Positions 7,986 to 17,652 are shown, numbered from the stretch's first letter. The stretch: 64,000 nt of DNA from Mammaliicoccus fleurettii (GCF_003970575.1 NZ_RXWZ01000031.1:1-64000), one strand, 5' to 3'. A program made the numbers and translations. The notes: generated from the letters alone by a model not told the origin.

Positions 7986-8753
7986 ATGAAAAGATTATTA
8001 ATGTTAGTAATAGCTTTATTATTAGTATTAGCTGGCTGTAACACAGAGTCTAATCAAGATAAAGTTAAAAAGGAATCTGAAAGTAAGACATTAACTGTGT
8101 CAGCTGCAGCAAGTTTAACTGATGTAACGAAAGCACTGGAAAAAGAATTTTACAAAAAACATCCTAATACAAATATCAAATTTAACTATGGTGGTTCAGG
8201 TAGTTTACGTAAACAAGTAGAAGCTGGAGCAGATGTAGACGTTATGATGTCTGCCAATACTTCAGATATTGATAAACTACAAGATGAAAATAAAGTTTCT
8301 AAGGTTTATGATTATGCTAAAAACAAACTCATTATCATAAAATATAAGAATTCTACTGTTAAAGAATTAAGAGACGTTAGCTCACCAGATAAAGTAGCTA
8401 TCGGAGAAGCGAAAAGTGTACCAGCAGGTCGTTATGCGATAGATTATATGAAAAAAGAAGATTTATATGAAGGTATGACAAGTACTTTTGTATTTGCAAA
8501 AGATGTAAAACAAGTATTGAATTACGTCCAAAAAGAAAATGCTGAAGCTGGATTTGTATATGCTACTGATATGTATAAAGGAAAAGATAAAAAAGTAGAT
8601 AATGTAGTTAAGTTAGCAGATGCACCATTAGATGAACCAATTATATATAGAGCAGGACTTGTTACAGATAAGAAAGAAGCAAAAGCATGGTTTGAATTTT
8701 TAAAATCTAAAGAAGCAAAAGAAATATTTAAAGCATATCACTTTGAAGGTTAG
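7986..8753 (+). CDS. modA: molybdate ABC transporter substrate-binding lipoprotein
   Basis: A 255-residue extracytoplasmic binding protein. The N-terminal signal ends in the lipobox LAGC, with the lipidated cysteine at about residue 18. The mature part has the ModA pattern: VSAAASLTDV at its start (oxyanion-binding serines), FNYGGSGSLRKQVEAGADVDV in the middle, and GEAKSVPAGRYA later. It captures molybdate (or tungstate) outside the membrane for ModBC, feeding molybdenum cofactor synthesis and nitrate reductase in the neighbouring genes. GAGAGG precedes the ATG. A short reading frame with its own AAGGAG overlaps the start from 7898, possibly a leader peptide. Confidence 0.95.
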   Translation: MKRLLMLVIALLLVLAGCNTESNQDKVKKESESKTLTVSAAASLTDVTKALEKEFYKKHPNTNIKFNYGGSGSLRKQVEAGADVDVMMSANTSDIDKLQDENKVSKVYDYAKNKLIIIKYKNSTVKELRDVSSPDKVAIGEAKSVPAGRYAIDYMKKEDLYEGMTSTFVFAKDVKQVLNYVQKENAEAGFVYATDMYKGKDKKVDNVVKLADAPLDEPIIYRAGLVTDKKEAKAWFEFLKSKEAKEIFKAYHFEG

Positions 8754-8764
8754 GGGATAAGACT

Positions 8765-9433
8765 ATGCCAGATTTAACGCCATTATGGATATCGATAAAA
8801 GTAACATTAATAAGTACAATCATCGTATGTATCTTAGGTATAATTCTGGCTAAATTGATGTTCAACTATAAAGGTAAATTAAAACCAATTATTGAAAGTG
8901 TAATTATGCTACCAATTGTCTTACCTCCAACTGTTATGGGATTTGTTTTATTAATTGTATTTTCTAAAAATAAGATTTTTGGACAGTTTTTAGATGATGT
9001 GTTTCAGATTAATGTCATTTTTACATGGGTTGGTGCAGTAATTGCAGCAGTGATCGTAAGTTTACCTTTAATGTATCAACATGTTATAAATGGCTTTCAA
9101 TCAATTAATCCGAAAATGCTCAACTCAGCAAGAACAATGGGAGCGAGTGAAGGTAAAATATTTAGAACAATTATCTTACCTTTATCAAAACGGTCTATCT
9201 TCTCAGGAATTGTAATGAGCTTTGCTAGAGGATTAGGAGAATTTGGTGCAACACTTATGGTGGCAGGTTACATACCAGGATTAACCAACACACTTCCTTT
9301 AGAAATATATTTCTTAGTACAAGCTGGTGAAGAACATAAAGCTTGGTTATGGGTTATTGTACTCATAGCATTTGCGGTATGCGTAATCAGTTCACTCAAT
9401 TTATTAAATCAAAAGAGTCATAAGTGGGAGTAG
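8765..9433 (+). CDS. modB: molybdate ABC transporter permease
   Basis: A 222-residue inner-membrane permease with about five transmembrane helices. It carries the binding-protein-dependent transport signature, visible as ARTMGASEGKIF followed by ARGLGEFGATLMVAG (the EAA-like loop that docks ModC). Two copies would form the molybdate channel. It follows modA by 11 bp with GGGGATAAG upstream of the ATG, and modC starts 6 bp after its stop, so the three genes form one operon. Confidence 0.95.
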   Translation: MPDLTPLWISIKVTLISTIIVCILGIILAKLMFNYKGKLKPIIESVIMLPIVLPPTVMGFVLLIVFSKNKIFGQFLDDVFQINVIFTWVGAVIAAVIVSLPLMYQHVINGFQSINPKMLNSARTMGASEGKIFRTIILPLSKRSIFSGIVMSFARGLGEFGATLMVAGYIPGLTNTLPLEIYFLVQAGEEHKAWLWVIVLIAFAVCVISSLNLLNQKSHKWE

Positions 9434-9439
9434 GTATTT

Positions 9440-10039
9440 ATGATTAAAATTTTTATAAAAAAGCTAATTAAAAATAGAACAATCACATTAAATATCCAAT
9501 CTACAGAACCTAAAATTTATGCCATAGTAGGGAAATCAGGTATAGGTAAATCTACGTTATTAAACATTATTGCTGGTTTAGAAGAAGCGGAAGAATATAA
9601 TATTGAAATTCAAAAAGAAAAATTAAGTTTCCAACAACATCTTATAAAAGTTCAAGATAGAAAAATTGGATATTTATTTCAAGATTATCAACTATTTCCC
9701 CATATGACCGTACAAGAAAATATACATTATATGAAGTCGCCAAATAAAGAAACAGAGCAGTTAATCAATCATTTACGTATAGCAAATTGCTTAAACCAAT
9801 ATCCATCAACGTTGTCAGGTGGAGAATCACAAAGAGTTGCATTATGTAGAGTGCTCAGCGTAAAGCCAAACTTACTTTTATTAGACGAGCCATTTTCAAG
9901 TTTAGACGATGAAACTAAAGAAGAAGGTATGGAACTTATAAAATATATATTTAAAACATGGCAAATTCCAATTATACTTGTGTCTCATTCAAAAAAAGAA
10001 GTTCAAACTCTAGCAGATGAAGTAATTGAAATAAAATAG
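9440..10039 (+). CDS. modC: molybdate ABC transporter ATP-binding protein
   Basis: A 199-residue ABC ATPase: Walker A GKSGIGKST near residue 32, Q-loop FQDYQ, signature LSGGESQRVAL near 118, and Walker B LLLLDEP near 140. It powers ModB. It is shorter than E. coli ModC and has no room for the C-terminal Mop/TOBE molybdate-sensing domain, so it is the compact form and transport is probably not self-inhibited by that domain. It is the last gene of modABC; a strong terminator follows. Confidence 0.93.
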   Translation: MIKIFIKKLIKNRTITLNIQSTEPKIYAIVGKSGIGKSTLLNIIAGLEEAEEYNIEIQKEKLSFQQHLIKVQDRKIGYLFQDYQLFPHMTVQENIHYMKSPNKETEQLINHLRIANCLNQYPSTLSGGESQRVALCRVLSVKPNLLLLDEPFSSLDDETKEEGMELIKYIFKTWQIPIILVSHSKKEVQTLADEVIEIK

Positions 10040-10070
10040 TATAGATCAGTATATATCTAATAAAGCAAAT

Positions 10071-10108
10071 CCCCCAATCCGAAACGATATTTCGGGTTGG
10101 GGGTTTTT
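10071..10108 (+). terminator. modABC terminator
   Basis: A strong GC-rich hairpin: CCCCCAATCCGAAA at 10071-10084 pairs with TTTCGGGTTGGGGG at 10090-10103 and is followed by TTTTT. It closes the modABC transcript before the repeat array. Confidence 0.88.
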
Positions 10109-10121
10109 ATTTTTGAATATA

Positions 10122-10425
10122 AATAGTGTTCCTAAGACTGCGCTAACTGGCAAAATTCTGAATAGTGCTCCTTAGAAAGTTCTAACTGGCAGAATTTCGA
10201 ATAGTGCTCCTAAGACTGCGCTAACTGGCAAAATTCTGAATAGTGCTCCTTAGGAAGTTCTAACTAGCAAAATTCCGAATAGTGCTCCTTAGACTGAGCT
10301 AACTGGCAAAATTCTGAATAATGCTCCTTAGAAAGTTCTAACTGGCAGAATTCCGAATAGTGCTCCTTAGAAAGATCTAACTGGCAGAATTCTGAATAGT
10401 GCTCCTTAGCGACAGCACCTCTTAC
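10122..10425. repeat. tandem repeat, 39-bp units (8 copies), inverted relative to 244-617
   Basis: AATAGTGCTCC-type units start at 10122, 10161, 10200, 10239, 10278, 10317, 10356 and 10395, all 39 bp apart. Read on the minus strand they match the 244-617 units (CTAAGGAGCAC...GAATTCTGCCAGT...). Some copies carry the variant CTAAGACTGCGCTAACT. The array fills the gap between modC and the narG control region. Confidence 0.9.
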
Positions 10426-10545
10426 GGACAATACTCGTAATTATGTCCTTAACAATACCTCTTAGGGACAATACTCGTAATTGTGTCCCTAACACTACCT
10501 CTTAGGGACATTACTCAGAATTATGTCCCTAACAACACCTCTTAA
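10426..10545. repeat. tandem repeat, 40-bp units (3 copies), inverted relative to 167-243
   Basis: Units start at 10426, 10466 and 10506, 40 bp apart, each with GGACA(A/T)(T/A)ACTC(G/A) followed by TATGTCC or GTGTCC and then AACA(A/C)(T/C)ACCTCTTA. They are inverted copies of the 167-243 units and adjoin the 39-bp array in mirrored order. Confidence 0.85.
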
Positions 10546-10610
10546 GAAAAATAACTCTTCTATCATATAGATTACTTTTACATACTTTACAAAATGTCAT
10601 AACTAACACA

Positions 10611-10676
10611 ATAGGGATTTCGTAACAATGTATAGGTAATCCCCTAATATAAAAAGTTTGTGAAAAAAATTACAAT
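10611..10676 (+). promoter_or_regulatory. narG promoter: candidate NreC sites and Rex box
   Basis: ATAGGGATTT (10611-10620) and the palindrome TAGGTAATCCCCTA (10633-10646) lie upstream of a -10 TACAAT (10671-10676) that has no good -35, as expected for an activator-dependent promoter. The palindrome centre is 31.5 bp from the -10, exactly as upstream of narT. TTGTGAAAAAAATTACAA (10658-10675) matches the Rex consensus TTGTGAAWWWWTTCACAA at 16 of 18 positions and overlaps the -10. This suggests activation by NreC and repression by Rex when NADH is low. Consensus sequences are from memory. Confidence 0.6.
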
Positions 10677-10717
10677 TTAAGTAGTTTATAAAGGGCAAAT
10701 ATTAGGAGGTACTATCT

Positions 10718-13700
10718 ATGTCTAAGTTAGGTTTGAAATTCTTTAAGCCAACAGAGAAATTTAATGGTAACTGGTCGATTTTAGAAGAGAAAAGTAGAGA
10801 ATGGGAAAAGATGTATAGGGAACGTTGGAGTCATGACAAAGTGGTCAGAACTACTCATGGTGTTAACTGTACGGGTTCGTGTTCATGGAAAGTTTTTGTG
10901 AAAAATGGTGTTATAACTTGGGAAAACCAACAGATTGATTATCCATCTTGTGGACCTGATATGCCAGAGTTCGAACCTAGGGGATGTCCTCGTGGTGCTT
11001 CTTTTTCATGGTATGAATATAGTCCATTACGTGTGAAATTTCCTTATGTTAGGGGAAAACTATGGAAATTATGGAAAGCTGCTTTAAGTGAATATGGTGA
11101 TCCTGTCGTTGCTTGGTCATCTATTGTAGAAGATGAAACTAAAGCTGAAATGTATAAAAGTGCTAGAGGTAAAGGTGGACACGTAAGAGTTAATTGGAGA
11201 GATGTCACACAACTTATTGCTGCACAACTTATATATACTATTAAAAAGTTTGGGCCAGATAGAATTGCTGGATTTACACCTATACCTGCAATGTCTATGA
11301 TTAGCTATGCCTCTGGTGCACGTTTTATCTCTTTATTGGGTGGAGAAATGTTGAGCTTTTATGATTGGTATGCAGATTTACCTCCAGCCTCTCCACAAAT
11401 TTGGGGTGAACAGACAGATGTACCTGAATCAAGTGATTGGTATAACGCTGGATATATTATTATGTGGGGTTCAAATGTTCCTTTAACAAGAACACCTGAT
11501 GCGCATTTTATGACTGAAGTACGTTATAAAGGTACGAAAGTTGTTTCAGTAGCACCAGATTATGCGGAAAATGTGAAATTTGCTGATAATTGGTTAGCAC
11601 CAAATCCTGGTACTGATGCAGCATTGGCTCAAGCTATGACACACGTAATACTTCAAGAATATTACGAAGATAATAAAGAAGAAATGTTTATAAATTATTC
11701 TAAACAATATACAGATATGCCATTTGTTATTCAATTAGAAAAACATGGTGATGGTTATAAAGCAGGTAGATTTTTAAGATCAAGTGATATTGGTATGGAA
11801 ACAGAACATGCTGAATGGAAACCTGTTGTTTATGATGCAAATACAGAGAAACTTGTGATACCTAATGGAACTATGGGTCAACGTTATGAAGAAGGTGCTA
11901 AGTGGAATCTAAATTTAGAAAATGAAGATGGCACATTTATTGATCCAGCTCTAACGTTAAAAGATTATAATTCAAAAATTATGACTGTACAATTCCCATA
12001 TTTTGATAACTCAGGAAATGGTATTTTTGAAAGACCTATTTTAGCTAAAGAAATTGAAAATCAACATGGAGAAAAAATTTATATAGCGACTATATATGAT
12101 TTAATGACAAGTCAATATGGTATCAAAAGATTTGATCATCCACTTGAAGCGTCAAGTTATGAAGATGAAAATTCAATGTATTCTCCTAAATGGCAAGAAA
12201 AAATAACAGGAGTTAAATCATCAGTTGTTACACAAGTTGCTAGAGAATTTGCTCAAAATGCAATTGATACTAATGGACGCTCGATGATTATTATGGGTGC
12301 TGGAATAAATCATTGGTTTAACTCTGATACAATATACCGTTCGATTTTAAATCTTGTGATGTTATGCGGATGTCAAGGAGTAAACGGCGGCGGATGGGCA
12401 CACTATGTTGGCCAAGAAAAATGTAGACCTATTGAAGGTTGGTCAACGATTGCTTTTGCAAAAGACTGGCAAGGTCCTCCTAGATTACAGAATGCAACCA
12501 GCTGGTTCTATTTTGCTACTGATCAATGGAAATATGAAGAATCAGGTGTAGATAAATTACAATCACCTTTATCTAACGAACTCAAACATCAACATCCTGC
12601 TGATTACAATGTATTGGCTGCAAGATTAGGGTGGTTGCCTTCATATCCACAATTTGATTGTAATAGTTTATTGTTTGGTGAAGAAGCAAAAGAATCAGGA
12701 GATGATTCAAACGAAACAATCATTAAAAATGCTGTAGATTCAGTGAAAAATAAAAAGACTAAGTTTGCTATAGAAGATCCAGATGCTAAACAAAATCATC
12801 CTAAGACATTATTCGTTTGGCGCTCAAATTTAATTTCAAGTTCTGCTAAGGGACAAGAATATTTTATGAAACATTTATTAGGAGCTAAATCAGGTTTGTT
12901 AGCAAATCCTAATGAAACAGAAAAGCCAGAAGAAATTATTTGGAGAGAAGAAACAAACGGTAAGTTAGACTTATTAGTCGCTATAGACTTCAGAATGACG
13001 TCTACACCTTTATATGCAGATATCGTTTTACCTGCTGCAACATGGTATGAAAAGCATGATATCTCATCAACAGATATGCATCCATTTATTCATCCATTTA
13101 ATCCAGCAGTAGATCCATTATGGGAATCTAAGACGGATTGGGATATCTTTAAAACATTGTCTAAATCCGTTTCAGAATTATCTAAGACGCATATGAAAGG
13201 CACATTTAAAGATGTTGTTACAACACCTTTAGCACACGATTCTAAACAAGAGATTTCAACGCCATACGGTATTGTAAAAGACTGGTCAAAAGGTGAAATA
13301 GAACCGATACCAGGCAAAACGATGCCAGGATTTGCAGTAGTAGAAAGAGACTATACAGCAATTTATGATAAGTACGTTTCAGTGGGACCATTATTAGAAA
13401 AAGGAAAAATAGATGCTCATGGCGTAAGCTTTTCAGTTAAAGAACAATATGATGAATTAAAAATTATGTTAGATACGTGGGAAGATGACACAGTTAAGAA
13501 TGGTTTACCAAGAATGGATACAGCAAGAAAAGTAGCAGATGTTATATTAAACGTTTCATCAGCTTCGAATGGTAAAGTATCGCAAAAATCATATGATGAC
13601 TTGGAAGAACAAACTGGTATGCCTTTAAAAGATATTTCAGCAGAACGAGCTTCTGAAAAAATCACATTCCAAAATATTACGGCTCAACCAAGAGAAGTTA

Positions 13701-14389
13701 TACCAACAGCAGTCTTTCCGGGGTCTAATAAACTAGGCAGAAGATATTCTCCTTTTACAACTAATATTGAACGATATGTACCATTTAGAACATTAACTGG
13801 TAGACAAAGTTACTATATTGATCACGAAGTATTTTTACAGTTTGGTGAGAACTTACCAGTTTATAAACCGACATTACCGCCAATGGTATTCGGAACGAAA
13901 GACAAACAAATAAAAGGTGGCGTGGATACACTTGTATTAAGATACTTAACACCTCACGGGAAGTGGAATATACATTCAACTTATCAAGATAACTTGCATA
14001 TGTTGACATTATTTAGAGGTGGTCCAACAGTTTGGATTTCTAAAGAAGACGCAATAGCAAATGACATTAATGATAATGATTGGCTTGAAGTATATAACAG
14101 AAATGGTGTTGTAACAGCAAGAGCAGTTGTATCACATAGAATGCCTAGAGGAACAATGTTTATGTATCATGCACAAGACAAACATATTGAAACACCAGGT
14201 TCAGAAATAACTGATACTCGTGGTGGATCACATAATGCACCAACCCGCATACATTTAAAACCAACGCAATTAGTCGGTGGTTACGCTCAAATTAGTTACG
14301 GTTTTAATTACTATGGTCCTATCGGTAACCAAAGAGATGTATATGTTGCAGTTAGAAAAATGAAGGAGGTAGATTGGCTTGAAGATTAA
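10718..14389 (+). CDS. narG: respiratory nitrate reductase alpha subunit
   Basis: A 1223-residue catalytic subunit of membrane-bound nitrate reductase, which reduces nitrate to nitrite at a bis-molybdopterin-guanine-dinucleotide centre facing the cytoplasm. The N-terminal FeS site is intact: His47, Cys51, Cys55 and Cys90. The segment SDWYNAGYIIMWGSNVPLTR near 250 carries the aspartate expected to bind molybdenum. Full family length, no disruption. AGGAGG precedes the ATG. narH starts 11 bp before its stop. The promoter carries candidate NreC and Rex sites. The cofactor comes from the moa/moe/mob genes at 20.9-27 kb. Confidence 0.98.
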   Translation: MSKLGLKFFKPTEKFNGNWSILEEKSREWEKMYRERWSHDKVVRTTHGVNCTGSCSWKVFVKNGVITWENQQIDYPSCGPDMPEFEPRGCPRGASFSWYEYSPLRVKFPYVRGKLWKLWKAALSEYGDPVVAWSSIVEDETKAEMYKSARGKGGHVRVNWRDVTQLIAAQLIYTIKKFGPDRIAGFTPIPAMSMISYASGARFISLLGGEMLSFYDWYADLPPASPQIWGEQTDVPESSDWYNAGYIIMWGSNVPLTRTPDAHFMTEVRYKGTKVVSVAPDYAENVKFADNWLAPNPGTDAALAQAMTHVILQEYYEDNKEEMFINYSKQYTDMPFVIQLEKHGDGYKAGRFLRSSDIGMETEHAEWKPVVYDANTEKLVIPNGTMGQRYEEGAKWNLNLENEDGTFIDPALTLKDYNSKIMTVQFPYFDNSGNGIFERPILAKEIENQHGEKIYIATIYDLMTSQYGIKRFDHPLEASSYEDENSMYSPKWQEKITGVKSSVVTQVAREFAQNAIDTNGRSMIIMGAGINHWFNSDTIYRSILNLVMLCGCQGVNGGGWAHYVGQEKCRPIEGWSTIAFAKDWQGPPRLQNATSWFYFATDQWKYEESGVDKLQSPLSNELKHQHPADYNVLAARLGWLPSYPQFDCNSLLFGEEAKESGDDSNETIIKNAVDSVKNKKTKFAIEDPDAKQNHPKTLFVWRSNLISSSAKGQEYFMKHLLGAKSGLLANPNETEKPEEIIWREETNGKLDLLVAIDFRMTSTPLYADIVLPAATWYEKHDISSTDMHPFIHPFNPAVDPLWESKTDWDIFKTLSKSVSELSKTHMKGTFKDVVTTPLAHDSKQEISTPYGIVKDWSKGEIEPIPGKTMPGFAVVERDYTAIYDKYVSVGPLLEKGKIDAHGVSFSVKEQYDELKIMLDTWEDDTVKNGLPRMDTARKVADVILNVSSASNGKVSQKSYDDLEEQTGMPLKDISAERASEKITFQNITAQPREVIPTAVFPGSNKLGRRYSPFTTNIERYVPFRTLTGRQSYYIDHEVFLQFGENLPVYKPTLPPMVFGTKDKQIKGGVDTLVLRYLTPHGKWNIHSTYQDNLHMLTLFRGGPTVWISKEDAIANDINDNDWLEVYNRNGVVTARAVVSHRMPRGTMFMYHAQDKHIETPGSEITDTRGGSHNAPTRIHLKPTQLVGGYAQISYGFNYYGPIGNQRDVYVAVRKMKEVDWLED

Positions 14390-15935
14390 AGCTCAAGTAG
14401 CTATGGTTATGAATTTAGATAAATGTATAGGGTGTCATACATGTAGTGTAACGTGTAAAAGTACATGGACGAACAGACCTGGTGCTGAATATATTTGGTT
14501 TAATAATGTTGAAACGAAACCGGGAATAGGTTATCCAAAAAGATGGGAAGACCAAGAAACATATAAAGGCGGTTGGACGCTTAATAAAAAAGGGAAATTA
14601 GAATTAAAATCAGGTAGCAAATTGTCTAAAATGGCACTTGGTAAAATATTTTATAACCCAGATATGCCAGAAATGAAAGATTATTACGAACCTTGGACAT
14701 ACAATTATAATCATTTAACAACAGCTAAAGAAAGTAAACTTTCACCAGTTGCAAAAGCAGAATCAGTTATTTCAGGTAAAAAATTAGATATTAAATGGGG
14801 TCCTAACTGGGAAGATGATTTAGCAGGTGGACATGTAACTGGCCCTACTGATCCTAACATTCAAAAAATAGAAGAAGAAATTAAATTTAATTTTGATCAA
14901 ACTTTTATGATGTATTTACCTAGATTATGTGAACACTGTTTAAATCCGAGTTGTGTTGCATCATGTCCTTCAGGCGCAATGTATAAAAGAGATGAAGATG
15001 GAATTGTATTGGTAGACCAAGATGCATGTCGAGGTTGGAGACATTGTATGACAGGCTGTCCATATAAAAAAGTGTATTTTAATTGGAAGACAAATAAAGC
15101 TGAAAAATGTACATTCTGTTTCCCTAGAGTTGAAGCTGGCTTACCAACTGTATGTTCTGAAACTTGTACTGGACGTATGCGTTATTTAGGTGTGCTACTT
15201 TATGATGCAGATAAAGTTCAAGAAGCGGCTTCAGCTGAGAATGAACAAGATTTATATCAAAACCAACTTGATTTATTTTTAGATCCATATGATGAAGATA
15301 TTATACAACAAGCTGAAAAAGATGGCATATCTCAAGATTGGATTGAAGCGGCTCAAAATTCACCAGTATATAAATTAGCTATTGAATATAAATTAGCGTT
15401 TCCTTTACATCCAGAATATAGAACGTTGCCAATGGTTTGGTATTGCCCACCATTAAGTCCTATTATGAATTACTTTGAAGGTAAAGATTCTATTAGAAAT
15501 CCAGATATGATCTTCCCTGCAATTGAAGAAATGAGATTGCCAGTTCAGTATTTAGCTAATATGTTAACTGCTGGAGATACGAAAACAGTTAAAAATGCAT
15601 TGCAAAAAATGGCAATGATGCGTAGCTATATGAGAGCTAAATCAAGTGGTAAAGAATTCGATACTTCTAGATTAAGTCGTGTTGGCCTATCAGAAAGACA
15701 AACGAATGATATGTATCGATTGCTTGCTATTGCGAAACATGAAGACCGTTTCGTAGTTCCGACTTCTCATAAAGAGGGATACATGGATACGTATAGAGCG
15801 CAAGGAAGTCAAGGGTATGGAGACGAAATGTTCGGTTCTAATTGTGATGGTTGTGGTGTTCAGAGCTTACCAGAAAATAAATCTGGACAAGAGATTTATA
15901 ACGAAAACTTCTATGGAGGGATTTTCCGTGATTAA
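14379..15935 (+). CDS. narH: respiratory nitrate reductase beta subunit
   Basis: A 518-residue iron-sulfur subunit that carries electrons from NarI to NarG. Cysteine clusters are visible at CIGCHTCSVTC near residue 17, CEHCLNPSCVASCPSG near 185, ACRGWRHCMTGCP near 215 and CTFCFPR near 245. The CRGW tryptophan, replacing a cysteine, marks the [3Fe-4S] site typical of NarH. The start is a TTG at 14379 overlapping the narG end, with AAGGAGG upstream at good spacing. narJ overlaps its last 8 bases, showing translational coupling. Confidence 0.97.
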   Translation: MKIKAQVAMVMNLDKCIGCHTCSVTCKSTWTNRPGAEYIWFNNVETKPGIGYPKRWEDQETYKGGWTLNKKGKLELKSGSKLSKMALGKIFYNPDMPEMKDYYEPWTYNYNHLTTAKESKLSPVAKAESVISGKKLDIKWGPNWEDDLAGGHVTGPTDPNIQKIEEEIKFNFDQTFMMYLPRLCEHCLNPSCVASCPSGAMYKRDEDGIVLVDQDACRGWRHCMTGCPYKKVYFNWKTNKAEKCTFCFPRVEAGLPTVCSETCTGRMRYLGVLLYDADKVQEAASAENEQDLYQNQLDLFLDPYDEDIIQQAEKDGISQDWIEAAQNSPVYKLAIEYKLAFPLHPEYRTLPMVWYCPPLSPIMNYFEGKDSIRNPDMIFPAIEEMRLPVQYLANMLTAGDTKTVKNALQKMAMMRSYMRAKSSGKEFDTSRLSRVGLSERQTNDMYRLLAIAKHEDRFVVPTSHKEGYMDTYRAQGSQGYGDEMFGSNCDGCGVQSLPENKSGQEIYNENFYGGIFRD

Positions 15936-16503
15936 TTTAAATGCCTTATATCAATTAAAAGAAAGCTTTGGATTCTTCAGTAATCAATTAACTTATCCAG
16001 AAAAATTAGATTTCCATCCTAAAGCATTTAAAAAAGCATTTAATGAACAACATCCAGGATATGAAGAAGTTCAACAATATTGGACAAACATGCACGATAT
16101 ATCGTTAGATGATATTCAAGAAGTGTATACAAGAACTTTTGATTTTGAAAAGAAGACAACTTTATATATGACATATAATAAATTAACTGAACAAAAAGAA
16201 AGAGGTCAAATGTTAGCAAGATTGAAAGTTTTGTATGAAATGTTTGGTTTAGAAATGCCTAAAAGTGAACTGTCAGACTTTTTACCTCTTATGCTGGAGT
16301 TTTTATATGCTGCAGAATGGAGAGGTGACAGTAGAGCACAAGAAAGTTTAACACTTGTAGTGATGGTAATAGAGGATGGTACTTTTGAATTATTAAAAGC
16401 ATTAGGAGAACAAAATAGTCCATATTTCCACCTTATAAAAGCATTACGAGAAACTTTAAAATCATGTCTGGTAGAACAAGAGAAGGTGACGAATTGTGAT
16501 TAA
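15928..16503 (+). CDS. narJ: nitrate reductase molybdenum cofactor assembly chaperone
   Basis: A 191-residue cytoplasmic chaperone of the NarJ/TorD family that holds apo-NarGH until cofactor insertion and membrane attachment. It is all-helical, with FGFFSNQLTYPE near the N-terminus and PLMLEFLYAAEW around 110-120, both typical of NarJ. The start is set at GTG 15928, which has GGAGGG 7 bp upstream; the open frame extends further back, but that part lies inside narH. It overlaps narH by 8 bases and narI by 8 bases. Confidence 0.94.
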   Translation: MINLNALYQLKESFGFFSNQLTYPEKLDFHPKAFKKAFNEQHPGYEEVQQYWTNMHDISLDDIQEVYTRTFDFEKKTTLYMTYNKLTEQKERGQMLARLKVLYEMFGLEMPKSELSDFLPLMLEFLYAAEWRGDSRAQESLTLVVMVIEDGTFELLKALGEQNSPYFHLIKALRETLKSCLVEQEKVTNCD

Positions 16504-17176
16504 TCAATTTATATGGGTTATATTTCCTTATTTATGTGTTGCGATATTTATTGTAGGTCATATCTTTAGGTTTAAATATGATCAATTTTCTTGGACAGCA
16601 AAATCAAGTGAATTTATAGAGAAAAAACATTTAATGTGGGGAAGTATTCTGTTTCATCTAGGTATCATTCCTGTAATTTGTGGTCATATTGTTGGATTGG
16701 GTATACCTGCTGAATGGTTAAATGCTATTGGTGTAAGTGACCATATGTATCATATTGGTGCAGTATATATCGGAAGTTTATTCGGAATTGCGACTTTAAT
16801 TGGAATGTTTTTGTTAACTTCTAGAAGAATAACAAAAGATAATGTAAGAAGGTTAAGCTCAGCATCAGATATTATTGTAAATATATTATTGTTAGTAATC
16901 GTAGTGATGGGCTGTGTTGCAACACTATGGACAAATGCAACAACGCCTGAATTTGATTACAGACAAACGATATCAGTATGGTTTAGAGGATTATTAATTT
17001 TTAATCCTGATGCTTCATTAATGACAAATGTACCGTTGACATTTAAAGCGCATATTATTTTAGGTTTATTAATTACAAGTATTTGGCCATTCACTAGATT
17101 GGTACATGTTTGGAGTGTGCCTATAAATTACTTTGGTAGAAGCTATATTATTTACAGAAAACATAAAACGAATTAA
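16496..17176 (+). CDS. narI: respiratory nitrate reductase gamma subunit
   Basis: A 226-residue cytochrome b subunit with five transmembrane helices. It anchors NarGH and takes electrons from menaquinol via two b haems. Candidate haem histidines are in helix 2 (LFHLGIIPVICGH region) and helix 5 (FKAHIILG and RLVHVW). It starts with GTG, overlapping the narJ stop, with AAGGTGA upstream. nreA follows after a 32-bp gap, so nre expression may partly depend on nar transcripts. Confidence 0.95.
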   Translation: MINQFIWVIFPYLCVAIFIVGHIFRFKYDQFSWTAKSSEFIEKKHLMWGSILFHLGIIPVICGHIVGLGIPAEWLNAIGVSDHMYHIGAVYIGSLFGIATLIGMFLLTSRRITKDNVRRLSSASDIIVNILLLVIVVMGCVATLWTNATTPEFDYRQTISVWFRGLLIFNPDASLMTNVPLTFKAHIILGLLITSIWPFTRLVHVWSVPINYFGRSYIIYRKHKTN

Positions 17177-17208
17177 AATATACTTAAAATGGATTGAGGT
17201 GTGATAAT

Positions 17209-17652
17209 ATGTCTAATGATTTTAATTTTCAGGAACAACTTAATCAAATTCGTAATACGTATGATTTTGATTTTGTAGGATTAGCCATGTCTTCAGAACA
17301 GTCTGCGCTATGTCACATAAAGTGGCAATATGTGTCTGGAAATCTGAATCATAGATATAAAAACATCGAATTAAGAACGGGCAGAGGCATAGCGGGAATA
17401 GTAATGAAAAGTGGGAAACCAATCATTATTAATAATATAGAAGAAAGTCCATATAACGATCAATTGTTCAACTATCCAATAATTCAAAGTGAACAACTCA
17501 CAGCACTTATAGCCATGCCTTTATGGAAACACAATAGAGTTTGTGGTGTCCTCTTATCTGGGCAACGAGACAACAAACCATTACCTGAAATTGATATTGA
17601 CCAGTTCACACGTTTTGGACCATTTTATGGAAAGGATATGATTAATTCATGA
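17209..17652 (+). CDS. nreA: nitrate sensor protein NreA (GAF domain)
   Basis: A 147-residue cytoplasmic protein that is a single GAF domain. In Staphylococcus carnosus NreA binds nitrate and, when empty, restrains the NreB kinase. The family features GRGIAGIVMKSGKPIIINN near 65-85 and LIAMPLWKHNRVCGVLLSG near 105-125 are visible. The start is ATG 17209 with GAGGTG upstream; an in-frame extension to 17194 has no ribosome site. Its end overlaps the nreB start by 4 bases (ATGA), typical of the nreABC operon. Confidence 0.94.
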   Translation: MSNDFNFQEQLNQIRNTYDFDFVGLAMSSEQSALCHIKWQYVSGNLNHRYKNIELRTGRGIAGIVMKSGKPIIINNIEESPYNDQLFNYPIIQSEQLTALIAMPLWKHNRVCGVLLSGQRDNKPLPEIDIDQFTRFGPFYGKDMINS

